This document shows, in pieces, positions 1 to 5,269 of a DNA stretch of 8,231 nt; within the stretch, counting starts at the first letter, position 1; every line of letters begins with the position of its first letter. The notes below the pieces were generated by a model. The model was given only the letters and a program-made list of their open reading frames with translations. It ran no database searches and was not told where the DNA came from. Source of the DNA: a bacterium. GTDB lineage: Bacteria > Patescibacteriota > Saccharimonadia > Saccharimonadales > Saccharimonadaceae. The stretch is from assembly GCA_030428585.1 (NCBI GenBank), contig JAUIDL010000029.1, positions 1 to 8,231 of the forward strand. The letters are read 5' to 3'. The position numbers and the translations under genes are program-made.

Positions 1-375
1 GGTGTGGGCATCGCCAGAAGTACCTTCTGTAACGCGTTGTTTATATCGCGCGATTGGGTCAGTGGTCGCGAGATGGATATTAATAATGTCGGCATGGGGA
101 CGAAGCTTGTCGATGATCGTTTCACGGGCGACGTCTTTATGTAAGACATGGTCAACGACAAAACTGATGCCTAGCTTGGCGGTCTCAATCAAGTATGGCG
201 CAAAGATCTGACGGATTGTATTGCCACGGTCATGGTCGGGCTGTCGGAGAGCAACGCCACCGTGAACCAAATCACTCGAAATACGGTGAATATTGAGTTC
301 GGTGGAAATCTTTTGCGCGAGCGTGGTTTTGCCAGATCCTGGCGCACCACTGATGTAGATGACGACGGGTTTCAT
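1..375 (-). CDS. P-loop kinase / AAA-type ATPase, C-terminal end outside the window
   Basis: Reading leftwards from the ATG at 375-373, the frame stays open for 125 codons to the window edge, so the C-terminus is missing. Residues 4-17 form a beta strand followed by a Walker A loop (GAPGSGKT, residues 10-17). An 'SSD' follows at 33-35, where small-molecule kinases often carry a substrate-binding Asp. FVVDHVL (72-78) looks like the Walker B strand, and TTDPIARYKQR (104-114) resembles the Arg-rich lid of kinases that phosphorylate small molecules. This places it with zeta-toxin, chloramphenicol-phosphotransferase or shikimate-kinase-like P-loop kinases, but the substrate cannot be read. It starts 10 bp after the stop of the 68-residue protein upstream and has no -10 box of its own, so the two probably share one transcript. 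The P-loop assignment is secure; the cellular role is unknown. Confidence 0.85.
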   Translation of the reverse strand, partial: MKPVVIYISGAPGSGKTTLAQKISTELNIHRISSDLVHGGVALRQPDHDRGNTIRQIFAPYLIETAKLGISFVVDHVLHKDVARETIIDKLRPHADIINIHLATTDPIARYKQRVTEGTSGDAHT

Positions 376-385
376 AGGTTACTCA

Positions 386-592
386 CTAAGTGTGCTTAGT
401 TGCCGTGATTCGAATTCCCGCTTGTTGACGCAGTGATTCGAGGGCAACTGCAGCGCCAGGTCCGAGCACGGCTTTAAAGTGTTTTCGTTCATCGCGAGTG
501 TAACGACCTTTCGGAGCTTCGGGTGTTTCTGGCTGCTCGGGGTCCGGCGTTTGCTTTGGAAGGTCGGGGTTTTCGTGTAATCGCTCTTGCAT
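386..592 (-). CDS. Small proline-rich orphan protein (68 aa)
   Basis: Not recognised. The first 30 residues are rich in Pro, Glu and Asp (several P-x-x-P-like turns, probably disordered). They are followed by a basic, potentially helical segment from about residue 31 (RDERKHFKAVLGPGAAVALE) and a short C-terminal tail ending in KHT. It is the first gene of a two-gene minus-strand operon, and the P-loop kinase begins 10 bp after its TAG. The ATG at 592-590 has no Shine-Dalgarno sequence. An extended -10 (TGC TAGACT) ends 6 nt before it, the same arrangement as at several other genes here, which supports both the start and the reality of the gene. No function can be assigned; an accessory role for the kinase is only a guess from position. 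Confidence 0.65.
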   Translation of the reverse strand: MQERLHENPDLPKQTPDPEQPETPEAPKGRYTRDERKHFKAVLGPGAAVALESLRQQAGIRITATKHT

Positions 593-598
593 GGCTTA

Positions 599-607
599 AG
601 TCTAGCA
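599..607 (-). promoter_or_regulatory. Extended -10 promoter for the 592 minus operon
   Basis: On the minus strand this reads TGC TAGACT followed by TAAGCC and then ATG. TAGACT matches TATAAT at 4 of 6 positions, the TGn extension is present, and the 6-nt gap puts the predicted transcription start at the ATG (leaderless). Confidence 0.5.
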
Positions 608-613
608 TATATA

Positions 614-622
614 TGATATAGT
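614..622 (+). promoter_or_regulatory. Extended -10 promoter for the 632 plus gene
   Basis: TGA TATAGT on the plus strand, an extended -10 with one mismatch to TATAAT. The gap to the ATG at 632 is 9 nt, so the leader would be only about 2-4 nt. It lies within the 39-bp divergent region 593-631, interleaved with the promoter of the opposite operon, so the two may compete for polymerase. Confidence 0.5.
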
Positions 623-631
623 ATAAAAATT

Positions 632-862
632 ATGGGAATACTCGATCGATTTGAAAATTTTTTGGATGAAACATTACGTGATGCGAGAACTGTCGTTGTG
701 CCTCCAGCCTCAGATGTTAGCGAGGTTGAGCTACCAGAAGAATGGAAGAAAATGACAAGTGAAGATTTACGCAGGGCTATGCGCTTAAAAATGGGGAATC
801 AAGCGACTAATAGTGTTCGAGCGTCTGGGTATGAGGGTGAAGTTGACGAGGTTGACGATTAG
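632..862 (+). CDS. Small acidic orphan protein (76 aa)
   Basis: Not recognised. It starts with a probable amphipathic helix (residues 2-19, GILDRFENFLDETLRDAR), followed by a Pro/Val-rich linker and a second helix around residues 35-54 (LPEEWKKMTSEDLRRAMRLK). It ends in a strongly acidic tail (EGEVDEVDD). There is no signal peptide, membrane segment or cysteine. The ATG has no Shine-Dalgarno sequence; a -10 box lies 9 nt upstream. Its TAG (860-862) directly abuts the last codon of the GNAT gene on the opposite strand (863-865), with no base between. The codon-level pattern and the promoter support a real gene, but nothing indicates function. It is not in an operon, so context helps little. 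Confidence 0.65.
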   Translation: MGILDRFENFLDETLRDARTVVVPPASDVSEVELPEEWKKMTSEDLRRAMRLKMGNQATNSVRASGYEGEVDEVDD

Positions 863-1402
863 TTAGTTTTGCTCATTTTCAGCATCACCAAACAAATAGA
901 GATGATGTCCGTCCCAACCTGGTACAGCACGTTCCGTTTTGCGGAAACCAACACTTTGTACCAGGTGGTCGGAGATGACATTTCCATCTCTTACGAAAGT
1001 CCAGGCTCGATTAGAGAAGTTCGTTTCGACCACTTTCATGCGCTCTTCTAAAGATAGTCGCCCAAGGCCTTGTCCTCGGAAACGATGTGCAATAAAGCCC
1101 GAGACGTTCGGCGCATCCGTGCGGAGTCCAGACGGTATATCGATTTGATTCGTGATGAGACATAACCCAACCGCTCGATCGCCGCTAAAGACGATGAATT
1201 GCTCTCTTGACCCTGTCTCACAAGCAGCTCGGGCCTCCTCGAGTTTTTTAATCGCTAATTCGGCTGATTGTCCGTATTTTTCGACCGTAACAGGAAATTC
1301 ACCGGCGATATCTTTATTATCTGGACGTTTCAGTAACCGACTGAAATCCTGAGCAACTGAAGAAAAGTCTTCGATTTGAGTAAATGGTGTAACACGGTTC
1401 AT
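863..1402 (-). CDS. GNAT-family N-acetyltransferase (179 aa)
   Basis: The GNAT fold is visible from about residue 68. A beta strand with 'VGLCLI' (78-83) precedes the central strand, and NVSGFIAHRFRGQGLG (99-114) contains the acetyl-CoA pyrophosphate-binding motif A, R-x-x-G-x-G (R109-G114 region), followed by its helix. Residues 141-153 (NVISDHLVQSVGF) match motif B, in which the helix is followed by 'GF' before the last strands. The first 65 residues are family-specific and not recognised. GNATs transfer acetyl from acetyl-CoA to an amine; the acceptor (antibiotic, protein or metabolite) cannot be inferred. It is a single-gene unit with its own promoter (CATACT, 6 nt before ATG 1402-1400). 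It converges on the 632-862 gene with zero spacing. Confidence 0.88.
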   Translation of the reverse strand: MNRVTPFTQIEDFSSVAQDFSRLLKRPDNKDIAGEFPVTVEKYGQSAELAIKKLEEARAACETGSREQFIVFSGDRAVGLCLITNQIDIPSGLRTDAPNVSGFIAHRFRGQGLGRLSLEERMKVVETNFSNRAWTFVRDGNVISDHLVQSVGFRKTERAVPGWDGHHLYLFGDAENEQN

Positions 1403-1408
1403 GTGGCT

Positions 1409-1437
1409 AGTATGGTATGAATGTCAGTTTGCAACAA
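1409..1437 (-). promoter_or_regulatory. Promoter of the GNAT gene
   Basis: On the minus strand, TTGTTG (1437-1432), a 17-nt spacer, then CATACT (1414-1409), then 6 nt and the ATG at 1402. The -10 matches the consensus at 4 of 6 positions and the -35 at 3 of 6. The spacing is ideal and the transcript would be leaderless. Confidence 0.45.
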
Positions 1438-1439
1438 GC

Positions 1440-1463
1440 ACTAACAAGATGTGTCGTGTTAGT
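1440..1463. repeat. Inverted repeat ACTAACA-N10-TGTTAGT between HIT and GNAT genes
   Basis: A perfect 7-bp dyad with a 10-nt loop. It begins directly after the TAA of the HIT gene (1464-1466) and ends 2 bp before the GNAT -35 box. On the minus strand it could be a weak stem behind the HIT stop, but no T-tract follows, so a classical terminator is doubtful. An operator for the GNAT promoter is the other option. Confidence 0.4.
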
Positions 1464-1808
1464 TTAGCGCAACGGATCGCCACTGTTCACATGAATGTGT
1501 AGGTGCTTGTTATCTTGGTATTCTCCAAGGTTTGTCGTGACTCGAGCGGCGCCTTTTTCAGTCTTCACCATTTCGGCAATTTCTTTGACGACTGCAAGTA
1601 GCTCATCGGCGAGTGTTCCGTCTAGTTCGAGCAGAGAATTGACATGTACTTTTGGTGTGACAACGATATGTGTTGGCCAAAATGGCTTTGTATGATAATA
1701 AGCGAGTATCGCCTCTGTCTCTTTGATGATGTGAATAGTAGTTTTACCGTCGGTCCTGTGCGGAATGATCAGGTCGCAGTAGATGTCAGTGCCACTGTAG
1801 TCGGTCAT
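1464..1808 (-). CDS. HIT-family (histidine triad) nucleotide-binding protein (114 aa)
   Basis: The histidine triad is clear near the C-terminus: HLHIHVNSG, with His102, His104 and His106 in the H-phi-H-phi-H-phi-phi pattern. In HIT hydrolases the middle His attacks the alpha-phosphate of a nucleoside phosphoramidate or dinucleotide. Residues 9-15 (IYCDLII) correspond to the first strand normally found near a HIT N-terminus, and PTHIVVTPKVHV (45-56) is the conserved core strand with its Pro/His turn. A GTG start at 1823 in the same frame would add five residues and overlaps the upstream stop as TAGTG. I prefer the ATG at 1808-1806: the family match begins there, and a TATGAT box sits 6 nt before it. 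The tail after the triad (NSGDPLR) is shorter than in HINT enzymes. Substrate unknown. Confidence 0.88.
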   Translation of the reverse strand: MTDYSGTDIYCDLIIPHRTDGKTTIHIIKETEAILAYYHTKPFWPTHIVVTPKVHVNSLLELDGTLADELLAVVKEIAEMVKTEKGAARVTTNLGEYQDNKHLHIHVNSGDPLR

Positions 1809-1814
1809 AAACCT

Positions 1815-1820
1815 ATCATA
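1815..1820 (-). promoter_or_regulatory. -10 box TATGAT of the HIT gene
   Basis: TATGAT on the minus strand (5 of 6 to TATAAT), then AGGTTT, then the ATG at 1808. The gap is again 6 nt, giving a leaderless start. It overlaps the alternative GTG start codon region, so both starts are unlikely to be used from this transcript. Confidence 0.45.
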
Positions 1821-1822
1821 CA

Positions 1823-2246
1823 CTACGGTGTTTTTATGAGGCCAATTGCGTAATGCCGTTGGTTTGAAATTTGTTCTGCCAATTCGTGTCGCTTGGCTAC
1901 AGTCAAAGGGAGTTTTCGCGCTGATAAAAGAGCGTTTTGAAAATAATCAAACAAAGGTAAGTATTTTGCCGCACCTTTTTCCTGTGACTCAACGGTTTGG
2001 TTGTGTTGCAGTCGCATGGCGTTGTCAAAAAAGTCGGATAATTTAACGACAAAGCAATCAAGGTTGGCGTCGCACGCTTTAATAACGTGGTCGACGTATA
2101 CTTGGTGTTTTGTAGGACGGTCGAAGCGCTTGATTATCGTGGAGCGATACAGCGTAGGTGCAGATCTCTATAAGCCTACTTCGAGAATCGGCAGGAAAGG
2201 CTTGGAGGGCTGTGTGCAACTCTTGCTGAGTCTCGACTGCAAGCAT
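1823..2246 (-). pseudogene. Frameshifted remnant of an HD/SpoT-like phosphohydrolase
   Basis: Two overlapping minus-strand frames together make one protein-like sequence. Frame 1 begins with ATG at 2246, one base after the stop of the membrane-protein gene, and runs 55 codons to a TAA at 2081-2079. Frame 2 is open from 2167 to the TAG at 1825-1823. Its sequence continues ...RSTIIKRFDRPTKHQ, VYVDHVIKACDANLDCF, VVKLSDFFDNAMRL... The part YVDHV...ANLDCFVVKLSDFFDN resembles the segment of HD phosphohydrolases of the RelA/SpoT/MESH1 type that carries the V-K-L-A-D-x-x-D/H-N motif. The frame changes by one base somewhere in 2167-2079, most plausibly near 2165 by protein appearance. The N-terminal HD half, with its H...HD metal ligands, is absent, so even with the frame restored the enzyme would lack key residues. 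A sequencing error or programmed shift could explain the frame change but not the missing half. Family assignment is moderate. Confidence 0.55.
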
Positions 2247-2247
2247 G

Positions 2248-2538
2248 TTATTTCTTGTTACGATTAACCAGGCGGTAGATAAGTTGAGCGATGAGTGTGA
2301 TGACCGATAGTTCGAAGCCGATACGAGAAATCAGAATCAGGTCGTTGACGATTTGGTGGCCAAGCTGTTCCAGTGCTGTCGGTGCGCAGTCGTATTGTTC
2401 GTTGAATGCGTCAGCACACATGACGCGCAGAAGGTAGTTGGAGAGCAGAGTAAAGAAGACATAGCTGATCGCCAGGCCGAGCATCACAAGCAGGGTGGTG
2501 CGGATTGGGCTTGTGAGGATATGGGTGAAGATTTTCAT
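2248..2538 (-). CDS. Two-helix membrane protein of unknown function (96 aa)
   Basis: Not recognised. It has two hydrophobic segments, about residues 14-36 and 68-90, separated by a polar loop containing Cys41 and Cys51. It ends in a basic tail (NRNKK). By the positive-inside rule both ends should be cytoplasmic and the loop outside, where the two cysteines could form a disulfide (inference). The ATG at 2538-2536 lacks a Shine-Dalgarno sequence but sits 6 nt after an extended -10 (TGC TATAGT). Its TAA (2250-2248) is one base from the ATG of the downstream HD-like remnant, so the two once formed a coupled operon. The family is not identifiable by eye. Confidence 0.72.
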   Translation of the reverse strand: MKIFTHILTSPIRTTLLVMLGLAISYVFFTLLSNYLLRVMCADAFNEQYDCAPTALEQLGHQIVNDLILISRIGFELSVITLIAQLIYRLVNRNKK

Positions 2539-2544
2539 GCTATC

Positions 2545-2553
2545 ACTATAGCA
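2545..2553 (-). promoter_or_regulatory. Extended -10 promoter of the two-helix membrane protein
   Basis: Minus strand TGC TATAGT, then GATAGC, then ATG at 2538. One mismatch to TATAAT, full TGn extension, 6-nt gap. No -35 box is recognisable, as is common for extended -10 promoters. Confidence 0.55.
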
Positions 2554-2575
2554 AATACAAGGAAAACCCAGGCCA

Positions 2576-2604
2576 TTGCTTTTTCATAACACATATGCTA
2601 TAAT
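2576..2604 (+). promoter_or_regulatory. Promoter of the RNase J transcript
   Basis: TTGCTT (2576-2581), 17-nt spacer, perfect TATAAT (2599-2604) preceded by TGC (extended -10). This is the best promoter in the window. The predicted start is near 2611, giving a leader of about 190 nt, unlike the other genes here. Confidence 0.65.
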
Positions 2605-2610
2605 GGTATT

Positions 2611-2801
2611 TACAGTCCGTTAGTGCGACAATCAGTCGTCTACGCAACTCTTGCAAAAATCAGACCTCAATCTTGAGCAAATGGAAGCAGAACTCTTTCT
2701 GTGGTGATTTGGCCAAGATGCAGAATAGCTTGCGCTAAACTCTTACAACAATAATTACGCCAAACTCTTTTGGCGACGGGGCTATGAACCCAAGGAGAAA
2801 T
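2611..2801 (+). promoter_or_regulatory. Structured 5' leader of RNase J with repeated AACTCTT hairpins
   Basis: There is no convincing coding frame. Four copies of AACTCTT occur at 2646, 2691, 2738 and 2763. Three sit in hairpins: GCAA(CTC)TTGC at 2644-2654, CAGAA(CTCT)TTCTG at 2688-2701, and the strongest, CGCCAAA(CTCT)TTTGGCG at 2758-2775. Further small stems are CTCAA/TTGAG at 2666-2677 and TAGC(TTGC)GCTA at 2726-2737. CTCTTT can pair with the RNase J Shine-Dalgarno sequence AAGGAG in six consecutive pairs, one of them G-U. A regulatory leader controlling translation or decay is likely. By analogy, RNase E in E. coli regulates its own mRNA through its leader; here autoregulation is inference. 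Confidence 0.5.
2792..2797 (+). promoter_or_regulatory. Shine-Dalgarno AAGGAG deciding the RNase J start
   Basis: AAGGAG, 4 nt before the ATG at 2802. It favours that ATG over the in-frame ATG at 2784, which has no ribosome binding site. It is the only strong Shine-Dalgarno sequence I find in front of a gene in the window. Confidence 0.75.
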
Positions 2802-4646
2802 ATGAAAAAATATAACACTGCCGATGTCGCGAGGACACTTCGTTTTGCGCAGGAAAAAGCTGAACGAACCCTTCGTGAGTATCGACCTACGCTCAGTAAA
2901 GTCGCTGCACCTCAGTCAGGAACACTTCGCATTATTCCGCTGGGTGGCCAAGACGGCATTGGTGAGAAAAACATGATTGTCGTCGAATACGAACATGACG
3001 CGGTCATTCTAGATTGTGGCTTCGACCTCGCCGTCGATTTGCCAGGGGTTAATTACGCAATTCCGGTCGTCGATTACCTCAAAAGCATTCGTCACAAAAT
3101 TAGGGCATATATTATTAGTCACGGGCACATGGATCATATTGGTGCGCTGACGCACGTGGTGCCTGATTTTCCTGCGCCTATTTATGGTAGTCAGTTTACG
3201 ATTGGTATGGTTGCGACGCAGTTCGAGAAGCTACAGGAATCGGGGAAGTTATTTGAACCAGACTTGGTGGTTATGGATATGGATACCCACGAACGGATAC
3301 ACATCGGTGCATTTACGGTTGAGCTTGTCAGGGTGACGCATTCGATCCCTGAATCGTCTGCCATCGTGCTGGATACGCCACAAGGCCGAATCATTAACAC
3401 TGGCGATTTTCGACTCGATCCGGAACCGCTCGACACGTTGCCGAGCGACATTACTCGACTGAAAGAATTGGGCAAAGAAGGCGTATTGTTGCTGATGAGC
3501 GAAAGTACGAATACGACCAAACTCGGACGAACACCAACCGAGCATACGTTGCAAAAAAGTTTTTATGACCTTGCGCGAACCGCCAAAGGTCGCCTAATTG
3601 TCGCGATGTTTTCAACTAACATGAATCGTGTACAAATGATTGTCAACGCGGCGATCAGTGCAGGGCGAAAGGTCGCACTGGATGGCCGAAGTATGATGAT
3701 TGTCGCTGAACTCGCAATTCGGTTGGGAAAGTTAAAGATTCCAAAAAATACGTTGATACCAATGTCGCAAGTCGAGTCGATGCCAGACCGCGAGGTGCTG
3801 ATTATTTCGACTGGTGGCCAAGGTGAGCCTGGCGCGGCGCTGAGTCGTATGGCGGTCGGCGAACACAAGCTGATAAAGTTGCACAAAAAAGACACCGTTG
3901 TGATTAGTAGTACGCCGATTCCTGGTAACGAACAAAGCTACGCACGTATCGGTGATCTGCTATCAACCATGGGCGTCAAACAATATCGGCATCCAACCCA
4001 CGAGATTGATGGCTCGGGTCCACTGCACGTTTCTGGTCACGCAGCTCGCGATGAACACGCCGAGATGATTAGGTTAACCCGACCAACATTCTTTATGCCC
4101 ATCTATGGGGGAGCGCTGAATCGTCAGTATCATAAGGATATTGCGCTGGAGCAAGGGATTCGAAATGACCGAATTATTATGGCGCGCAATGGCGACGTCA
4201 TTGAATTTGGCGGTAAAAGTAACTACCGAGTTGTAGGACGGGTCACGGCTGGGGCGCATTTGATCGACCAGACAGGAACCGAAGTACCAGAAATTGTCGT
4301 CCGTGATCGTTTACAGCTGAAGGGAACTGGTTTTGTGATTGTCGTCGTGACAATCAATAACCACGGCAAGTTTGTGGCGAATCTGGATGTACTGACGCGA
4401 GGCTATGTTGTCGCTGATGCGAATACCGACTTACTGAACGGCGTTCGGGATGAGGTCCGAAAGGCCCTGAAAGCTCGGGGTAGGGTGAACTCAAAAACCG
4501 CCCTGCAGCTATTCAAACGAACCGTCCAATCATCGATTGCCGCGTATCTATTAAAAGAGACTGGGAGCTTGCCGATTGTGATTCCGGTTGTGAACGTCGT
4601 CGGGATGACGCGCGTAAAGCGACGGCCGGTGGAGGATGTGCATTAG
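2802..4646 (+). CDS. rnj: Ribonuclease J (metallo-beta-lactamase / beta-CASP)
   Basis: The 614-residue protein carries the RNase J signatures in order: metal-binding SHGHMDHIGA (H107, H109, D111, H112), VTHSIPES (H180), NTGDFRLDPEP (D202), beta-CASP motif A SESTN (E234, usually Asp), FSTNMNRVQMI, TGGQGEPGAALSRMA, SSTPIPGNE and HVSGH (H409-H413). A C-terminal domain of roughly 130 residues follows. RNase J is a 5'-3' exo- and endoribonuclease in mRNA decay and rRNA maturation, using two metal ions. The N-terminus has about 40 extra basic residues compared with the Bacillus enzyme. One oddity: the usual PIHGE, whose His binds the second metal, reads PIYGG here (Tyr435, codon TAT at 4104-4106). 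All other ligands are intact. The gene is monocistronic and ends 4 bp before the stop of the convergent gene. Confidence 0.95.
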   Translation: MKKYNTADVARTLRFAQEKAERTLREYRPTLSKVAAPQSGTLRIIPLGGQDGIGEKNMIVVEYEHDAVILDCGFDLAVDLPGVNYAIPVVDYLKSIRHKIRAYIISHGHMDHIGALTHVVPDFPAPIYGSQFTIGMVATQFEKLQESGKLFEPDLVVMDMDTHERIHIGAFTVELVRVTHSIPESSAIVLDTPQGRIINTGDFRLDPEPLDTLPSDITRLKELGKEGVLLLMSESTNTTKLGRTPTEHTLQKSFYDLARTAKGRLIVAMFSTNMNRVQMIVNAAISAGRKVALDGRSMMIVAELAIRLGKLKIPKNTLIPMSQVESMPDREVLIISTGGQGEPGAALSRMAVGEHKLIKLHKKDTVVISSTPIPGNEQSYARIGDLLSTMGVKQYRHPTHEIDGSGPLHVSGHAARDEHAEMIRLTRPTFFMPIYGGALNRQYHKDIALEQGIRNDRIIMARNGDVIEFGGKSNYRVVGRVTAGAHLIDQTGTEVPEIVVRDRLQLKGTGFVIVVVTINNHGKFVANLDVLTRGYVVADANTDLLNGVRDEVRKALKARGRVNSKTALQLFKRTVQSSIAAYLLKETGSLPIVIPVVNVVGMTRVKRRPVEDVH

Positions 4647-4650
4647 GTAA

Positions 4651-4851
4651 TTAATCTTCTGATTTCGATTCTGGTGTGAATCCAGCATCAACAAGGTTAA
4701 CGACAGAGTCTGGTAGGATCAGAGGACGATTGGGAATGACATTTCGTTCACCGGTTTGGTCACACGTCACAAGAGACCGCCCTGTATCGTAGGGCTCGAT
4801 AGTGTACGTAGACGTATCGGTGTCAGGGGCTAATGGTCGTAGTCGTTCCAT
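4651..4851 (-). CDS. Small orphan protein (66 aa)
   Basis: Not recognised. It is a short soluble protein rich in Thr, Asp and Pro, with alternating strand-like stretches (TYTIEPYDTGRSLVTCDQTG, about residues 15-34) and a single Cys. The acidic tail ends in SKSED. It has no membrane segment or signal peptide. The ATG at 4851-4849 follows an extended -10 (TGT TATCAT) by 6 nt, the same layout as its neighbours, which supports the start. The gene lies 27 bp downstream of the three-helix membrane protein on the same strand and could also be read from that transcript. Its stop is 4 bp from the RNase J stop. Confidence 0.62.
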   Translation of the reverse strand: MERLRPLAPDTDTSTYTIEPYDTGRSLVTCDQTGERNVIPNRPLILPDSVVNLVDAGFTPESKSED

Positions 4852-4857
4852 AGTTTA

Positions 4858-4866
4858 ATGATAACA
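4858..4866 (-). promoter_or_regulatory. Extended -10 promoter of the 66-aa protein gene
   Basis: Minus strand TGT TATCAT, then TAAACT, then ATG at 4851. Five of six matches to TATAAT, TGn extension, 6-nt gap. Confidence 0.5.
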
Positions 4867-4878
4867 GAATGCTTCAGC

Positions 4879-5211
4879 CTAGAACTGGACTAGTACGTCA
4901 AAATTAAAGATAACTTGATACAGTACGGCGATTCCTAATAGGACAAACGGGACGATGTAGCGCAGGACAAAGTTCAGAATCGATCGATTAGGCTGTAGAC
5001 CAAATTTTCGGAGATACCACTCGTGAAATGTCTGTTTCTTGTCTTCGAACTGGGCGTGACTTAGCACACAACCTTTGAAAATTAGAATCTGGATGTAGTT
5101 CAAGACAACCCCCACGGCTACTAATCGCCAGTCAAGCCAAAACGGCGCCGTGTAGGCCAGGACGATAACAACAATGTGCGTGATGATGATGATGATGAGT
5201 GGCTTTTTCAT
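4879..5211 (-). CDS. Three-helix membrane protein of unknown function (110 aa)
   Basis: Not recognised. The start MKKPLIIIII is a short basic end leading straight into a hydrophobic helix (about 4-20). Two more hydrophobic segments lie at about 29-48 and 79-103. Between the last two is a polar, conserved-looking stretch, FKGCVLSHAQFEDKK then QTFHEWYLRKFG (45-71), with Cys, His and Trp that could face the cytoplasm or bind a ligand. The frame stays open upstream to 5367, but I chose the ATG at 5211-5209. It lies 6 nt after TGT TATAGT, begins at a natural membrane-protein N-terminus, and avoids overlap with the upstream gene, whose stop is at 5270. The isoleucine run comes from a trinucleotide repeat. 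Confidence 0.72.
   Translation of the reverse strand: MKKPLIIIIITHIVVIVLAYTAPFWLDWRLVAVGVVLNYIQILIFKGCVLSHAQFEDKKQTFHEWYLRKFGLQPNRSILNFVLRYIVPFVLLGIAVLYQVIFNFDVLVQF
5181..5198. repeat. Trinucleotide microsatellite (TGA)6
   Basis: Six tandem TGA units on the plus strand. On the minus strand they are in frame within the coding sequence and give the isoleucine run at residues 6-10 of the membrane protein. Changes in copy number would not shift the frame. Confidence 0.8.
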
Positions 5212-5217
5212 GTTTTC

Positions 5218-5226
5218 ACTATAACA
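5218..5226 (-). promoter_or_regulatory. Extended -10 promoter of the three-helix membrane protein
   Basis: Minus strand TGT TATAGT, then GAAAAC, then ATG at 5211. Nearly the same as the promoter at 2545-2553, with the same 6-nt gap. Confidence 0.55.
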
Positions 5227-5242
5227 AACAGAAATCAATACA

Positions 5243-5264
5243 GGGGAAGCCACATTGGTTGCCC
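5243..5264 (-). terminator. Possible weak stem-loop after the 5270-5797 gene
   Basis: On the minus strand, GGGCAACC pairs with GGCTTCCCC through a C-C mismatch and a bulged C, with loop AATGT. Only a moderately T-rich stretch follows. It lies 6 bp after the stop of the upstream gene. It may be a terminator, but the stem is imperfect. Confidence 0.25.
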
Positions 5265-5269
5265 TTAAC

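Noticed and set aside
632..1402. GNAT toxin with a small antitoxin (TacAT-like pair)
   Set aside because: The two genes are convergent rather than an operon, the small protein lacks a ribbon-helix-helix pattern, and the GNAT has no toxin-specific feature that I can see.
2001..2267. An 88-codon plus-strand ORF
   Set aside because: It lies opposite the HD-like remnant, whose sequence has recognisable family motifs; the plus frame has an unnatural composition and no start signal.
2681..2707. Possible upstream peptide ORF in the RNase J leader (MEAELFLW, 8 codons)
   Set aside because: It has no Shine-Dalgarno sequence and no biased residue run that would suggest attenuation. It overlaps a hairpin that explains the sequence better.
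2611..2801. A tRNA, tmRNA or other known structured RNA gene
   Set aside because: There is no cloverleaf, no CCA end and no tag-peptide frame; only small local hairpins are present, and a strong ribosome binding site follows directly.
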